Below, in pieces: positions 17,760 to 25,028 of a stretch of DNA of 35,284 nt. Below the pieces are notes generated by a model. The model worked only from the letters and a program-made list of their open reading frames with translations, was not told where the DNA came from and searched no databases. The stretch's first letter is position 1, and the number at the start of each line of letters is the position of its first letter. The position numbers and the translations under genes were made by a program. The stretch comes from Opitutaceae bacterium (GTDB lineage Bacteria; Verrucomicrobiota; Verrucomicrobiia; Opitutales; Opitutaceae): positions 1 through 35,284 of the forward strand of contig JAHFTD010000018.1 of the NCBI GenBank assembly GCA_023269565.1, given 5' to 3'.

Positions 17760-18491
17760 ATGCCTGCTCTGTCAACTCTCCCGTGGAATGAAGCTCAACT
17801 TGGCGAAGCTCTGCGAAAAGCCGTCGCTAAGTATTGGGCGAATCGAGGCGGGCAGTCGAAGCGTCAAGGAAAACGCGGGGCGAAGGATGTCGGCACACGC
17901 GCGGAGGTCACCGGTGGACAACACCTCAACGCGATTCTCTCTTTGCTGTGCGCCGTAGCGCGCGCAGCGGGATTCACCAAGGTCGAGATTATCCTGAACA
18001 ACAGGCTGGAATTGCCCGGCTACTTTCGCCCGCAAAAACGCTGGGACATGATCATCGTTCGTAACGGCCGACTCTGTGCAGCGATCGAACTCAAATCTCA
18101 AGTCGGCAGCTTTGGGAACAATTTCAACAATCGCAGCGAGGAAGCCATCGGCAGTTCCACTGATTTTTGGACGGCGTATCGTGAAGGCGCTTTGGGTGCC
18201 AAAACTCCTTGGCTTGGATTTTTCTTCCTACTGGAGCAGGCGGAGAAATCCACGCGTCCGGTTGCATTGAAGCAGGGTGCGTTTCCTCCTCTTCCTGTTT
18301 TCCAAGGCACGTCTTATTCTCAGCGCTATGCTATCTTGTGTGAGCGGCTGGTTTTAGAGCGGAAATATACCTGTGCCGCGTTGGTGATGTCGCCCCGCGG
18401 TCGCACCGGAGAGTTTTTTGAGCCCAAGGCCGCTCTGAGTTTTTACGCCTTGGCGAAATCCCTTCACGGTCACCTCGTCGGTTGCAGCTAA
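17760..18491 (+). CDS. type II restriction endonuclease, XhoI/PaeR7I family
   Basis: A 243-residue endonuclease, close to the lengths I recall for XhoI and PaeR7I. The family core is clear: NRLELPGYFRPQKRWDMIIV followed by AAIELKSQVGSFGNNFNNR and EEAIGSSTDFWTAYREGA. The PD-(D/E)XK active site is Asp96 with Glu110-Leu-Lys112. If specificity is as in the named members it cuts CTCGAG; that is inferred from family resemblance. The methyltransferase starts ten bases after its stop. Base composition is visibly lower in G+C than the flanks, which points to horizontal transfer. The start is an ATG without a ribosome-binding site. No controller protein gene is present. Confidence 0.9.
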   Translation: MPALSTLPWNEAQLGEALRKAVAKYWANRGGQSKRQGKRGAKDVGTRAEVTGGQHLNAILSLLCAVARAAGFTKVEIILNNRLELPGYFRPQKRWDMIIVRNGRLCAAIELKSQVGSFGNNFNNRSEEAIGSSTDFWTAYREGALGAKTPWLGFFFLLEQAEKSTRPVALKQGAFPPLPVFQGTSYSQRYAILCERLVLERKYTCAALVMSPRGRTGEFFEPKAALSFYALAKSLHGHLVGCS

Positions 18492-18501
18492 GTAACTGCT
18501 T

Positions 18502-20160
18502 ATGGAACTCCTCCTATTTGAACAAAGCTGGATGGACGTCTGGGAAGGGGCTGAACCAATCGAGCCCGTCGGGGCTATTTTTACGAAACCAGAAATCATA
18601 GAGCTGATCCTAGACATTGCCGGATATGTTCCCGTCACCGAACGTTTGTCCGCGGCCCGACTTCTTGAACCCAGTTGCGGAGATGGGGCCTTCCTCGTCG
18701 CGGCTATTCGGCGCCTGCTAGCTTCCGAGCGTTACCATCGGCAGACGCTCGACTGGTTCGACACCGATTTGGAGCGCGCCCTGACGGCCTGCGATCTTAA
18801 CAGCGGCTTCATCGCTCTCGCCCGCCAGCAAGTGGCCGCATTGCTTACCGAAGAAAGTTGCCCGGGGCCACGTGCTCGCACCTTGGCGGAACTATGGATT
18901 GTCCATGCGGACTTCCTGCTCACGCGGTGGCCTACTCCATTTGATTTCGTCGTCGGCAACCCGCCCTACGTCCGCATCGAGGAACTCCCGCCAAAAGTAT
19001 TGCACCGCTACCGTGAACTTTATCGCACTAGCGCCGACCGTGCCGATCTCTACGTTGCCTTCTTCGAAAATGGCCTCCGGTTGCTCTCGTCTCGCGGTTG
19101 CTTAGCCTACATCTGCGCGAATCGATTTGCCAAAAACCTCTATGGCCGCGCGCTGCGGCAGCTTATTTCCGATCAGTTCCACGTCCGTTATTATCTCAAT
19201 CTTGAACACACCCAGCCGTTTCTTTCAGATGTGTCGGCCTATCCGTGCATCACTGTCCTCGATCGACACCGCGGTGAGTCCACCTTATCGGCCACATTGC
19301 ACGATATCGCTCCTAGCACACTGAAAGCGATCTCGCCCGCGATTCACGCGAAGACTCATAGGCGGCCTTTGGCTGTTTTTCAGTCGTGGTATGCAAATGG
19401 TGCGCCGTGGGTCTCCACCGAACGTGCCGGTTACGACCGTCTCGTCTCCTTGGCGCAACATTGTCCGACCCTCGAAGAATCCGCCACCAATACCAACGTT
19501 GGTATCGGCGTAGCCACGGGCGCCGATAGTGTCTTTGTGCTGCCACAACGAGATCCCAGCATCGAAGCCGCGTGCCAGTTGCCACTATTGATGGCTGCTG
19601 ACGTCCGCCATGCGGCTCTCGCTTGGTCAGGGCACCAATTAGTGAACCCGTTTAGCGACGCCGACGACGGTTCGCTACGCGACTTCAAAGATTTCCCCGG
19701 CTTTGCCGCCTATTTTCTCTGCCATCGCAGACGAATTGAGAAGCGTCACGTCGCACAAAAGCGCCCCGAAAGTTGGTATCGCACAATCGACCGCGTGACG
19801 CGCACGCTTACTTACCGGCCGAAACTGGTGATTCCCGATATTCAGACCGGCGGCCTCATTGGTTTTGATGCCGGGGATTATTATCCACACCACAATGTCT
19901 ATTGGATTACATCTGACGGCTGGAATCTGCGGGCACTCCAAGCTTTGCTGCGCAGCCAACTCGTGTTGGAACAAATCCGCGCGTATTCTGTGCAAATGCG
20001 CGGAGGCTCCATTCGTTATCAAGCCCAAGTATTGCGCCAGGTTCGCGTGCCCGCCGCCATCCAGTTGTCCGCCGACTTACTCGGTCGGCTCGCCGCGATT
20101 GCTACGTCGGACAATCAACCCGCGATCAATGCCCTCGCAGAAGAGGCTTTCGCACCGTAA
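18502..20160 (+). CDS. N6-adenine DNA methyltransferase, partner of the XhoI-like endonuclease
   Basis: Protects host DNA by methylating adenine in the endonuclease target. The protein has 552 residues with SAM motif I near LLEPSCGDGAFL (Gly60, Gly62) and the catalytic VGNPPYVRIEE (NPPY at 153-156), in the order of gamma-class enzymes such as M.PaeR7I. The C-terminal half (from about 290) looks like a target-recognition region with GSIRYQAQVLRQVRVP near the end. It follows the endonuclease by ten bases on the same strand, so the pair is probably one transcript. GC content is lower than in neighbouring genes. All expected motifs are intact, and with many CTCGAG sites nearby, activity is likely required. 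Confidence 0.92.
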   Translation: MELLLFEQSWMDVWEGAEPIEPVGAIFTKPEIIELILDIAGYVPVTERLSAARLLEPSCGDGAFLVAAIRRLLASERYHRQTLDWFDTDLERALTACDLNSGFIALARQQVAALLTEESCPGPRARTLAELWIVHADFLLTRWPTPFDFVVGNPPYVRIEELPPKVLHRYRELYRTSADRADLYVAFFENGLRLLSSRGCLAYICANRFAKNLYGRALRQLISDQFHVRYYLNLEHTQPFLSDVSAYPCITVLDRHRGESTLSATLHDIAPSTLKAISPAIHAKTHRRPLAVFQSWYANGAPWVSTERAGYDRLVSLAQHCPTLEESATNTNVGIGVATGADSVFVLPQRDPSIEAACQLPLLMAADVRHAALAWSGHQLVNPFSDADDGSLRDFKDFPGFAAYFLCHRRRIEKRHVAQKRPESWYRTIDRVTRTLTYRPKLVIPDIQTGGLIGFDAGDYYPHHNVYWITSDGWNLRALQALLRSQLVLEQIRAYSVQMRGGSIRYQAQVLRQVRVPAAIQLSADLLGRLAAIATSDNQPAINALAEEAFAP

Positions 20161-20170
20161 GGCAGCTGGC

Positions 20171-20335
20171 GCGGGAAAATATTATCCGATCCAGGTGAAG
20201 CAAAAGGACAAGACCGGCCGGCCCGACATCGACGCGTTCGAGGCCGGGGCGTTCTTCAAGCGCACGGGCAAGTCCATCGTGCTTTTCACCGTGGACGACA
20301 TCCTCAACGAGCAGCTCGCGCGGAAGCTGGCGTGA
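20171..20335 (+). pseudogene. 3' remnant of the interrupted DNA methyltransferase gene
   Basis: Directly after the inserted methyltransferase the frame reads GAGKYYPIQVKQKDKTGRPD, then DIDAFEAGAFFKRTGKSIVL, then TVDDILNEQLARKLA and stop. KxYPIQVKQKDKxGRPDIDxFE and a closing ...LTVxEILxEQIARKLA are the ends of the same class of methyltransferase whose 5' piece lies at 17339. Relatives, as I remember them, carry about 25-30 more residues between DAFEA and FFKR, so this piece probably also has an internal deletion. There is no start codon of its own. GC content returns to the host level here. Confidence 0.7.
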
Positions 20336-20658
20336 AAGGCGTGGAGTCCATCACGGTGCGGGTGCTGACAGACGGTGGCGGGTGGACGCCATTCTGCACC
20401 TTCTACTGGTCGGAGGCGACCGGCCTGAGGTGCACGCGGAAGCACGTCATGGAGGAACTGGCGGCCAACGGCGTGGCGGTGCCGCCGGCGGGCCGGAGGG
20501 TTTACCCGCGGGACGGCGCGCGGTTTTTCGCCGGACTGCCGTTCCGTTTTTCCGGGAGCTATATGAGCGCGGGCCCGCCGCAGCCGGTGCCGCCCGCCGA
20601 AGTGCAAAAGCGCGTGCTGCGACTGAGGCGGTATGGAGGAGATTCGTTCCGCAGCTGA
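20332..20658 (+). CDS. conserved-looking small protein downstream of the methyltransferase remnant
   Basis: About 108 residues from a GTG whose bases overlap the remnant's stop (GTGA), so it was once coupled to the methyltransferase. No family was recognised. The well-formed part includes ESITVRVLTDGGGWTPFCTF, LRCTRKHVMEELAANGV, and RVYPRDGARFFAGLPFRFSG. The last 15-20 codons (from about 20612) have poor codon usage, while the frame one base away becomes strongly coding there. I therefore suspect the real protein continued in that other frame and this gene is frameshifted. Confidence 0.5.
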   Translation: MKGVESITVRVLTDGGGWTPFCTFYWSEATGLRCTRKHVMEELAANGVAVPPAGRRVYPRDGARFFAGLPFRFSGSYMSAGPPQPVPPAEVQKRVLRLRRYGGDSFRS

Positions 20659-20762
20659 AAAGACAACACGGCGAGGAATTGTTCAACCGCGACATCTACG
20701 AGGACCTGATCATCCTCATCCGGGCGCTCGCGGAAACGCGCGGTTTGATCGGCCCGGCCTAA
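20614..20762 (+). pseudogene. shifted 3' end of the preceding small gene
   Basis: The third frame reads ATEAVWRRFVPQLKRQHGEE, then LFNRDIYEDLIILIRALAET, then RGLIGPA and stop, with GC-rich third positions typical of real genes here. Adding one base near 20612 would join it to the preceding gene (...QKRVL to ATEAVW) as a protein of about 143 residues. It has no plausible start of its own. Its stop overlaps by four bases the stop of the converging gene on the minus strand. A sequencing error would give the same picture. Confidence 0.45.
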
Positions 20763-21700
20763 CGCGCCGCCGCCTTCACGCCGCTGGCGAGGAGGGTCTC
20801 GAAGCGGGGTTCGTCGGCTTCGCGGGAAACGACGGTGACCTCGACCTGGGTGAAGCCGGCTTTCTTGAGGAAGGCGTGGAGGGTGCTTTCCTTGAAGCCG
20901 AGCCAAAGGTCGCTGTAGAGTTCGCGGGCCTTCTCGAAACGGTGCTCCTTGAGATCGAGCACGAGGAGCTGGCCGCCGGGCCGGAGGATGCGGAAGGCCT
21001 CGTTGACGGCCGTCTGCGGGTGGCTGGCGTGGTGCAGGGCCTGCGAGAGGATGGCGAGATCGACGGAGGCGTCGGGCAAAGGCACCTGCTCGATGTCGCC
21101 GAGCTTGTAGGCGAGGTTGGCGAGCTGGTTTTTCTTCGCCAGCTCGGAGCCAACCGCGACCATGCGCGGGGAGTTGTCGATGCACCAGACGCGTGCGGCG
21201 CGGCGGGCGAGGAGCTGGGAGATGAGGCCCTCGCCGGCGCCGAGGTCGGCGATGGTGATGGCGGGGACGAGGCGGAGGGCGAGGTGGCCGATGGCCTCCC
21301 AGGAGCGGCCGGGGCAGCAGCGCTTGCCGAAGCGGCCGGCGATGAGGTTGAAATACTGCTCGGAGAGCTGGCGGCGTTTTTGGAGAATGCGGTCGAGGTT
21401 CTCGCGATCCTCGGCGGACTCGGGAAGATCGGCGACGGAGTCGCAAGCGGCCTGCAGGAGCGCGCGCTGGCGCGGGGGCAGAGCGGGGCGGAGCGAGTAG
21501 AATGCCTTCTTGCCGTCGCGCCGGTCGGTGACGAACCCGGCCTGCCGGAGGAGGGCGAGCTGGGAGGAAATGCGCGACTGGCCCATGCCGAGGATTTCCT
21601 GCAGCTCGGCGACGGCGAGTTCCTCCCGCAGCAGCAGCGCGAGCAGACGCAGCCGGGTGGAGTCGGAGAGGATTTTCAGGGATTCCCAAGCGGGGCTCAC
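20759..21700 (-). CDS. ArsR-type regulator fused to a SAM-dependent methyltransferase
   Basis: 313 residues from a GTG. Residues 1-75 form a winged-helix ArsR domain (LKILSDSTRLRLLALLLREE, recognition helix near GMGQSRISSQLALLRQAG). Residues 140-300 form a class I methyltransferase (motif I ADLGAGEG at 151-158, later LPDASVDLAILSQALHH). The ArsR metal box (ELCVCDL type) is replaced by ELAVAEL, so metal sensing is unlikely. Fusions of this kind are often linked to methionine and SAM recycling, and SAM or SAH may be the signal; that is an inference. It is convergent with the accessory island and sits 100 bases after the GreA-like gene in the direction of transcription. Confidence 0.85.
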   Translation of the reverse strand: MSPAWESLKILSDSTRLRLLALLLREELAVAELQEILGMGQSRISSQLALLRQAGFVTDRRDGKKAFYSLRPALPPRQRALLQAACDSVADLPESAEDRENLDRILQKRRQLSEQYFNLIAGRFGKRCCPGRSWEAIGHLALRLVPAITIADLGAGEGLISQLLARRAARVWCIDNSPRMVAVGSELAKKNQLANLAYKLGDIEQVPLPDASVDLAILSQALHHASHPQTAVNEAFRILRPGGQLLVLDLKEHRFEKARELYSDLWLGFKESTLHAFLKKAGFTQVEVTVVSREADEPRFETLLASGVKAAAR

Positions 21701-21800
21701 GGTGCGGGAAGAATCGGCGGCGGGCGGGGGCGACGCAAGAAAAAGGCCGCGCCTGCGCGCGGCCGGAAAAGAGCGGGAAGTCGCGGCCGCCCGCCCGGCC

Positions 21801-23651
21801 TCACTTCTTGGTGTCGACGTAGCGGGAGATGCCGGCGACCTGGTATTCGTGGTTGGCGCCGCCGATCTTGAGCTTCACGTGCTCGCCGACCTTCTTGCCG
21901 AGGAGAACCTGGCCGAGCGGGGTCTTGTAGGCGATGATGTGGTTCTCGGGGTCGGAGTCCCACGCGCCGAGGACGGAGTAGCGGACGGCCTTGCCGTTGG
22001 CGACATCGCGGAGGTCGACGACGGTGCCGACGCTGATTTGCTCGGTGGTGGCGTCGGAGAAATCGCTGATGCGGGCGCGGGCGAGGTCGCGCTCAAGCTG
22101 GGCCTTCTGGGACATGAGGACGGACTGGTCCTGCTTGGCCATCTTGAACTCGGAATTCTCGCGGAGGTCGCCGTGCTCGCGGGCGGCGGCGATGGCCTTG
22201 GAGTTGTCGGGGATGCGGCGGGAGACGATCTCCTCGTATTCGGTGCGCTTGCGCTCGTAGCTCTCGCGCGTGACGATGAACTGCTCGTCCTTGGCCTCGG
22301 CCTCGCCGGAAACGAGGGCTTGGAGCGGGGGGAAGAGCTTGATGAAGCGGGCGAGGAGGGATTTCTTGGTGAGTTCCTCGAAGCCCTGATTGAGGAGGAG
22401 GCTGTTGGCGAGGTCGCGCGCGGTCTCGGTGTCGGCGGTGGCGAGGAGGTCGGAGATGAGGTCGGCATCGTCGCTCAGGGCCTCGCCGAGCGGGATGCGG
22501 CGGGTGCCGGCGGACTGGAGAGCCTCGTAGTCGATGGCGAAGAAGATGGCGCCGAGGAGCCGTGGGGTGATGAGGTCTTGGAGGAGCTTGGCGAATTTCT
22601 TGGAATGGCGGTTCTTGATGACCCAGAGGAGGACGGGAGCGCGAAGGTTCTGCTCGGTCTTCCAGCGCTTGAGGGCGGCGGCGAGCTCGTCGGCCTGGCC
22701 GTGCTCGAGGAGGAAATTGATGCACTCGGTGGTGAACTTGCCCTGCGAGGTCTTGAGGAGGGCGAAGACGATCTCGCGCCACTCGAGCGGGTGCGTCTCC
22801 TTGACGAGGTCGAGGAAACGCGACTGGAAGTGGACGGGGATTTTCTCGGCGATGGCGGAGAGGCCGCGGGCCTCGCGGATGAGGTCGGACTGGTGGGGCG
22901 CGAGGCTGGCGGGCGCGTGGCCAAGGATGCGGGCGAGCTCGTCGCGCACGAACGCGCCGTAAAGGCGCTCGGCGGCGTCGAGCTGGTTGCTGTCGCGCAC
23001 GGCCTCGGTGAGGCCATGGAGAACCTGGGTGAGGGACGGCTTGGCTTCTTCCTTGACGGAGGCGGCGAGGAGGTCCTCGGCGAGCGTGATGCGGCGGCGG
23101 GCAGAGCGGGTGTTGGCGAACTCCTCCATGATCTCGTCCTCGGCGGAGACGGGCTCATCGCGGACGACATAGCAGTCGGTCTTCTTGAGGGGGACGCCGA
23201 TGCGGGGATCCTTGACCAGCTGCTTCTTCACGCCGGCGAACCAGCGCTTGAATTTTTCCGCGCCGACGATCTGGGCGAGGACGTGCTCGAGCTCGATGGC
23301 GCTGGCGGCCTGGTTTGGGTAGGCGGAAAGGGTGTCGATGACGAGCTGGACCTGGTCGTCCTCGATGAGGGCCTTGACCTTGGTGGGTTCGGTTTCCCAG
23401 CGGGCGAGGATGTGCCGGGGAGAGAGAACCTCCATGCTGCCGACGCAGAAGGCGGGATCCATGCGGTGGCTTTTCTTGCCCTTGAAGTCGATGACGAGCT
23501 TCTGCTCGGCGTCGTCGTAATCCTTGATCCGGCCGAAGCCCCAGCTGCGATGGACGCAAAAGGCGCCCGGTTCCATGGCCTCCAGCTTGGCCTTGGACGC
23601 CTTGAGGGCGGAGTGCTTGGCAATGATCGCGGAGACGGCTTCGGAATTCAT
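21801..23651 (-). CDS. GreA/GreB-type transcript cleavage factor with a long N-terminal region
   Basis: 616 residues from the ATG at 23651, four times the usual GreA (about 158). The last 155 residues are Gre: a coiled coil from about 460 with the acidic tip GDLRENSEF (Asp495, Glu498) that reaches into RNA polymerase, then the FKBP-like C-terminal domain (SVGTVVDLRDV to the end). Residues 25-76 (GAFCVHRSWGFGRIKDY...) look like a small beta-barrel, and residues about 95-450 are predicted helical repeats. Chlamydial GreA is also very long (about 700 residues as I recall), so the extension is probably a PVC-lineage trait. The role of the added domains is unknown. Divergent from rsmB by 41 bases. 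Confidence 0.85.
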   Translation of the reverse strand: MNSEAVSAIIAKHSALKASKAKLEAMEPGAFCVHRSWGFGRIKDYDDAEQKLVIDFKGKKSHRMDPAFCVGSMEVLSPRHILARWETEPTKVKALIEDDQVQLVIDTLSAYPNQAASAIELEHVLAQIVGAEKFKRWFAGVKKQLVKDPRIGVPLKKTDCYVVRDEPVSAEDEIMEEFANTRSARRRITLAEDLLAASVKEEAKPSLTQVLHGLTEAVRDSNQLDAAERLYGAFVRDELARILGHAPASLAPHQSDLIREARGLSAIAEKIPVHFQSRFLDLVKETHPLEWREIVFALLKTSQGKFTTECINFLLEHGQADELAAALKRWKTEQNLRAPVLLWVIKNRHSKKFAKLLQDLITPRLLGAIFFAIDYEALQSAGTRRIPLGEALSDDADLISDLLATADTETARDLANSLLLNQGFEELTKKSLLARFIKLFPPLQALVSGEAEAKDEQFIVTRESYERKRTEYEEIVSRRIPDNSKAIAAAREHGDLRENSEFKMAKQDQSVLMSQKAQLERDLARARISDFSDATTEQISVGTVVDLRDVANGKAVRYSVLGAWDSDPENHIIAYKTPLGQVLLGKKVGEHVKLKIGGANHEYQVAGISRYVDTKK

Positions 23652-23683
23652 ATTTGCGTATCGAGTGAGTGAACCGATTAGTA

Positions 23684-23687
23684 GAGG
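23684..23687 (+). promoter_or_regulatory. ribosome-binding site that decides the rsmB start
   Basis: GAGG, five bases before the ATG at 23693, is one of the few clear Shine-Dalgarno sequences in the window. It favours this ATG over an in-frame GTG at 23669. Confidence 0.5.
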
Positions 23688-23692
23688 GGACA

Positions 23693-24988
23693 ATGAAGCG
23701 GGATGTCAAACAGGGTTTGGAAAAAGACCCGGCGGGCGCCGCCGGCACTCCCGACGGCTGGGTGGCGGCGGTGCAACTCACCGAGCGCTGGCTGGCGCGG
23801 AGCGAGCGCGTGGATGCGCTGCTGGAAGGACTTACGCCCGCGCTGGCGCCGCGGGAACGCGCGCGGGCGCAACATCTTTTCTACGGGGTCGTGCGCTGGG
23901 CCGGACGGCTCGAGACGGCGCTGGTCGGGCTGATGGCACATCCGCCACGGACAAAAGTGCGCGCGGTGCTGCATGTCGCCGGGTTCGAATTGCTGGAAGG
24001 CGGGGCCGATGCCACCGCCCAGATCGTCCATCACGCCGTGGGGAAAGCCAAAAACGTGGCCAGCCCGAAGGAAGCCGGCCTGGTCAACGCCGTCGCCCGC
24101 AAGCTCGCCGGCCGGCTGGCGGAGAAACCGGCGTCATTGGCGGAGGAATTTGCCCATCCGGACTGGCTGGTCGCGCGTTGGGAAAAGCAGTTCGGCCGCG
24201 AGGTCACGCGCCAGTTGCTCGAATGGAACCAGCGGGCCGCGCCCGTTTACGCCCGCTGGCGCGACCCGGCCGCCCCGGTGCCGGATTTTCTCGCGCCGAC
24301 CAACTGGCCGGGCTTCTTCGAGGTGAAAGCGGGCCGGTGGGACGAAGTGCGCCGCCTGGCCGCCGCGGGGGCGCTTTACGTGCAGGACCCGTCCACGCGG
24401 TTGAGTGTCGAGCTGCTCGCGCCGCAGCCGGACGAGTGCGTGCTCGATTGCTGCGCCGCGCCCGGCGGCAAGAGCCTGCTCATCGCCGACACGATGAAAA
24501 CCGGCCGGCTCGTCGCGCTCGACGAACCCGGCGGGCGCCTCGACCGGCTGAAGGAAAACCTCACGCGGGCGCCGCAGGGCGTGACGGTGTCGCTGGCGCA
24601 GGCCGACCTGCGCGCGGTGGCGTCGCCTTTCTACCGGCAACTGAATCTGCCCGAGACCTACGACGCCGTGCTGCTTGACGCGCCGTGCTCCAACACCGGC
24701 GTGATGCGCCACCGCGTCGACGTGAAGTGGCGGCTGCAGGAGGGCGATTTCGCGCAGCATGGCCGGCAGCAACTTGAGTTGCTCCACGCCGCGGCGCGGA
24801 TGGTGCGGCCGGGCGGCCGTCTCGTCTACAGCACCTGCAGCATCGACGCGCAGGAGAACGAACAGGTCAGCAAGGCGTTTTTCGACAGCCGCGCCGGCGG
24901 ACCCTTCAAATTGGAGCGCAGCGCGCTGGCCTACCCGTGGAAGGACGGCCACGACGGGGTCGGGGCTTTCTTACTGCGGAAATCCTAG
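23693..24988 (+). CDS. rsmB: 16S rRNA (cytosine-C5) methyltransferase RsmB
   Basis: Methylates C5 of a cytosine (C967 in E. coli numbering) of 16S rRNA in the cytoplasm. 431 residues. The N-terminal third is a NusB-like helical domain (ERARAQHLFYGVVRWAGRLE), which separates RsmB from other NOL1/NOP2/Sun enzymes. The methyltransferase domain shows the SAM loop CCAAPGGKS (253-261), LLDAPCSNTG (Cys332, release) and VYSTCSIDAQENE (Cys382, nucleophile). All catalytic residues are intact. It is divergently arranged with the GreA-like gene. Confidence 0.95.
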   Translation: MKRDVKQGLEKDPAGAAGTPDGWVAAVQLTERWLARSERVDALLEGLTPALAPRERARAQHLFYGVVRWAGRLETALVGLMAHPPRTKVRAVLHVAGFELLEGGADATAQIVHHAVGKAKNVASPKEAGLVNAVARKLAGRLAEKPASLAEEFAHPDWLVARWEKQFGREVTRQLLEWNQRAAPVYARWRDPAAPVPDFLAPTNWPGFFEVKAGRWDEVRRLAAAGALYVQDPSTRLSVELLAPQPDECVLDCCAAPGGKSLLIADTMKTGRLVALDEPGGRLDRLKENLTRAPQGVTVSLAQADLRAVASPFYRQLNLPETYDAVLLDAPCSNTGVMRHRVDVKWRLQEGDFAQHGRQQLELLHAAARMVRPGGRLVYSTCSIDAQENEQVSKAFFDSRAGGPFKLERSALAYPWKDGHDGVGAFLLRKS

Positions 24989-25028
24989 AGGGAAACGAGT
25001 CGCCGGTCCTCGAGTTCGACTGGCAGCC

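Noticed and set aside
17699-20172. TGGCGC at both ends of the R-M module (17699-17704 and 20167-20172) as a target-site duplication
   Set aside because: Six bases of high-GC sequence are expected by chance, the left copy lies past the point where host homology ends, and the host gene's middle is missing, which does not fit a simple insertion.
20633-20762. An independent gene starting at the ATG at 20633
   Set aside because: That frame continues antisense to the ArsR-methyltransferase gene and has non-coding composition; the strongly coding frame here is a different one without its own start.
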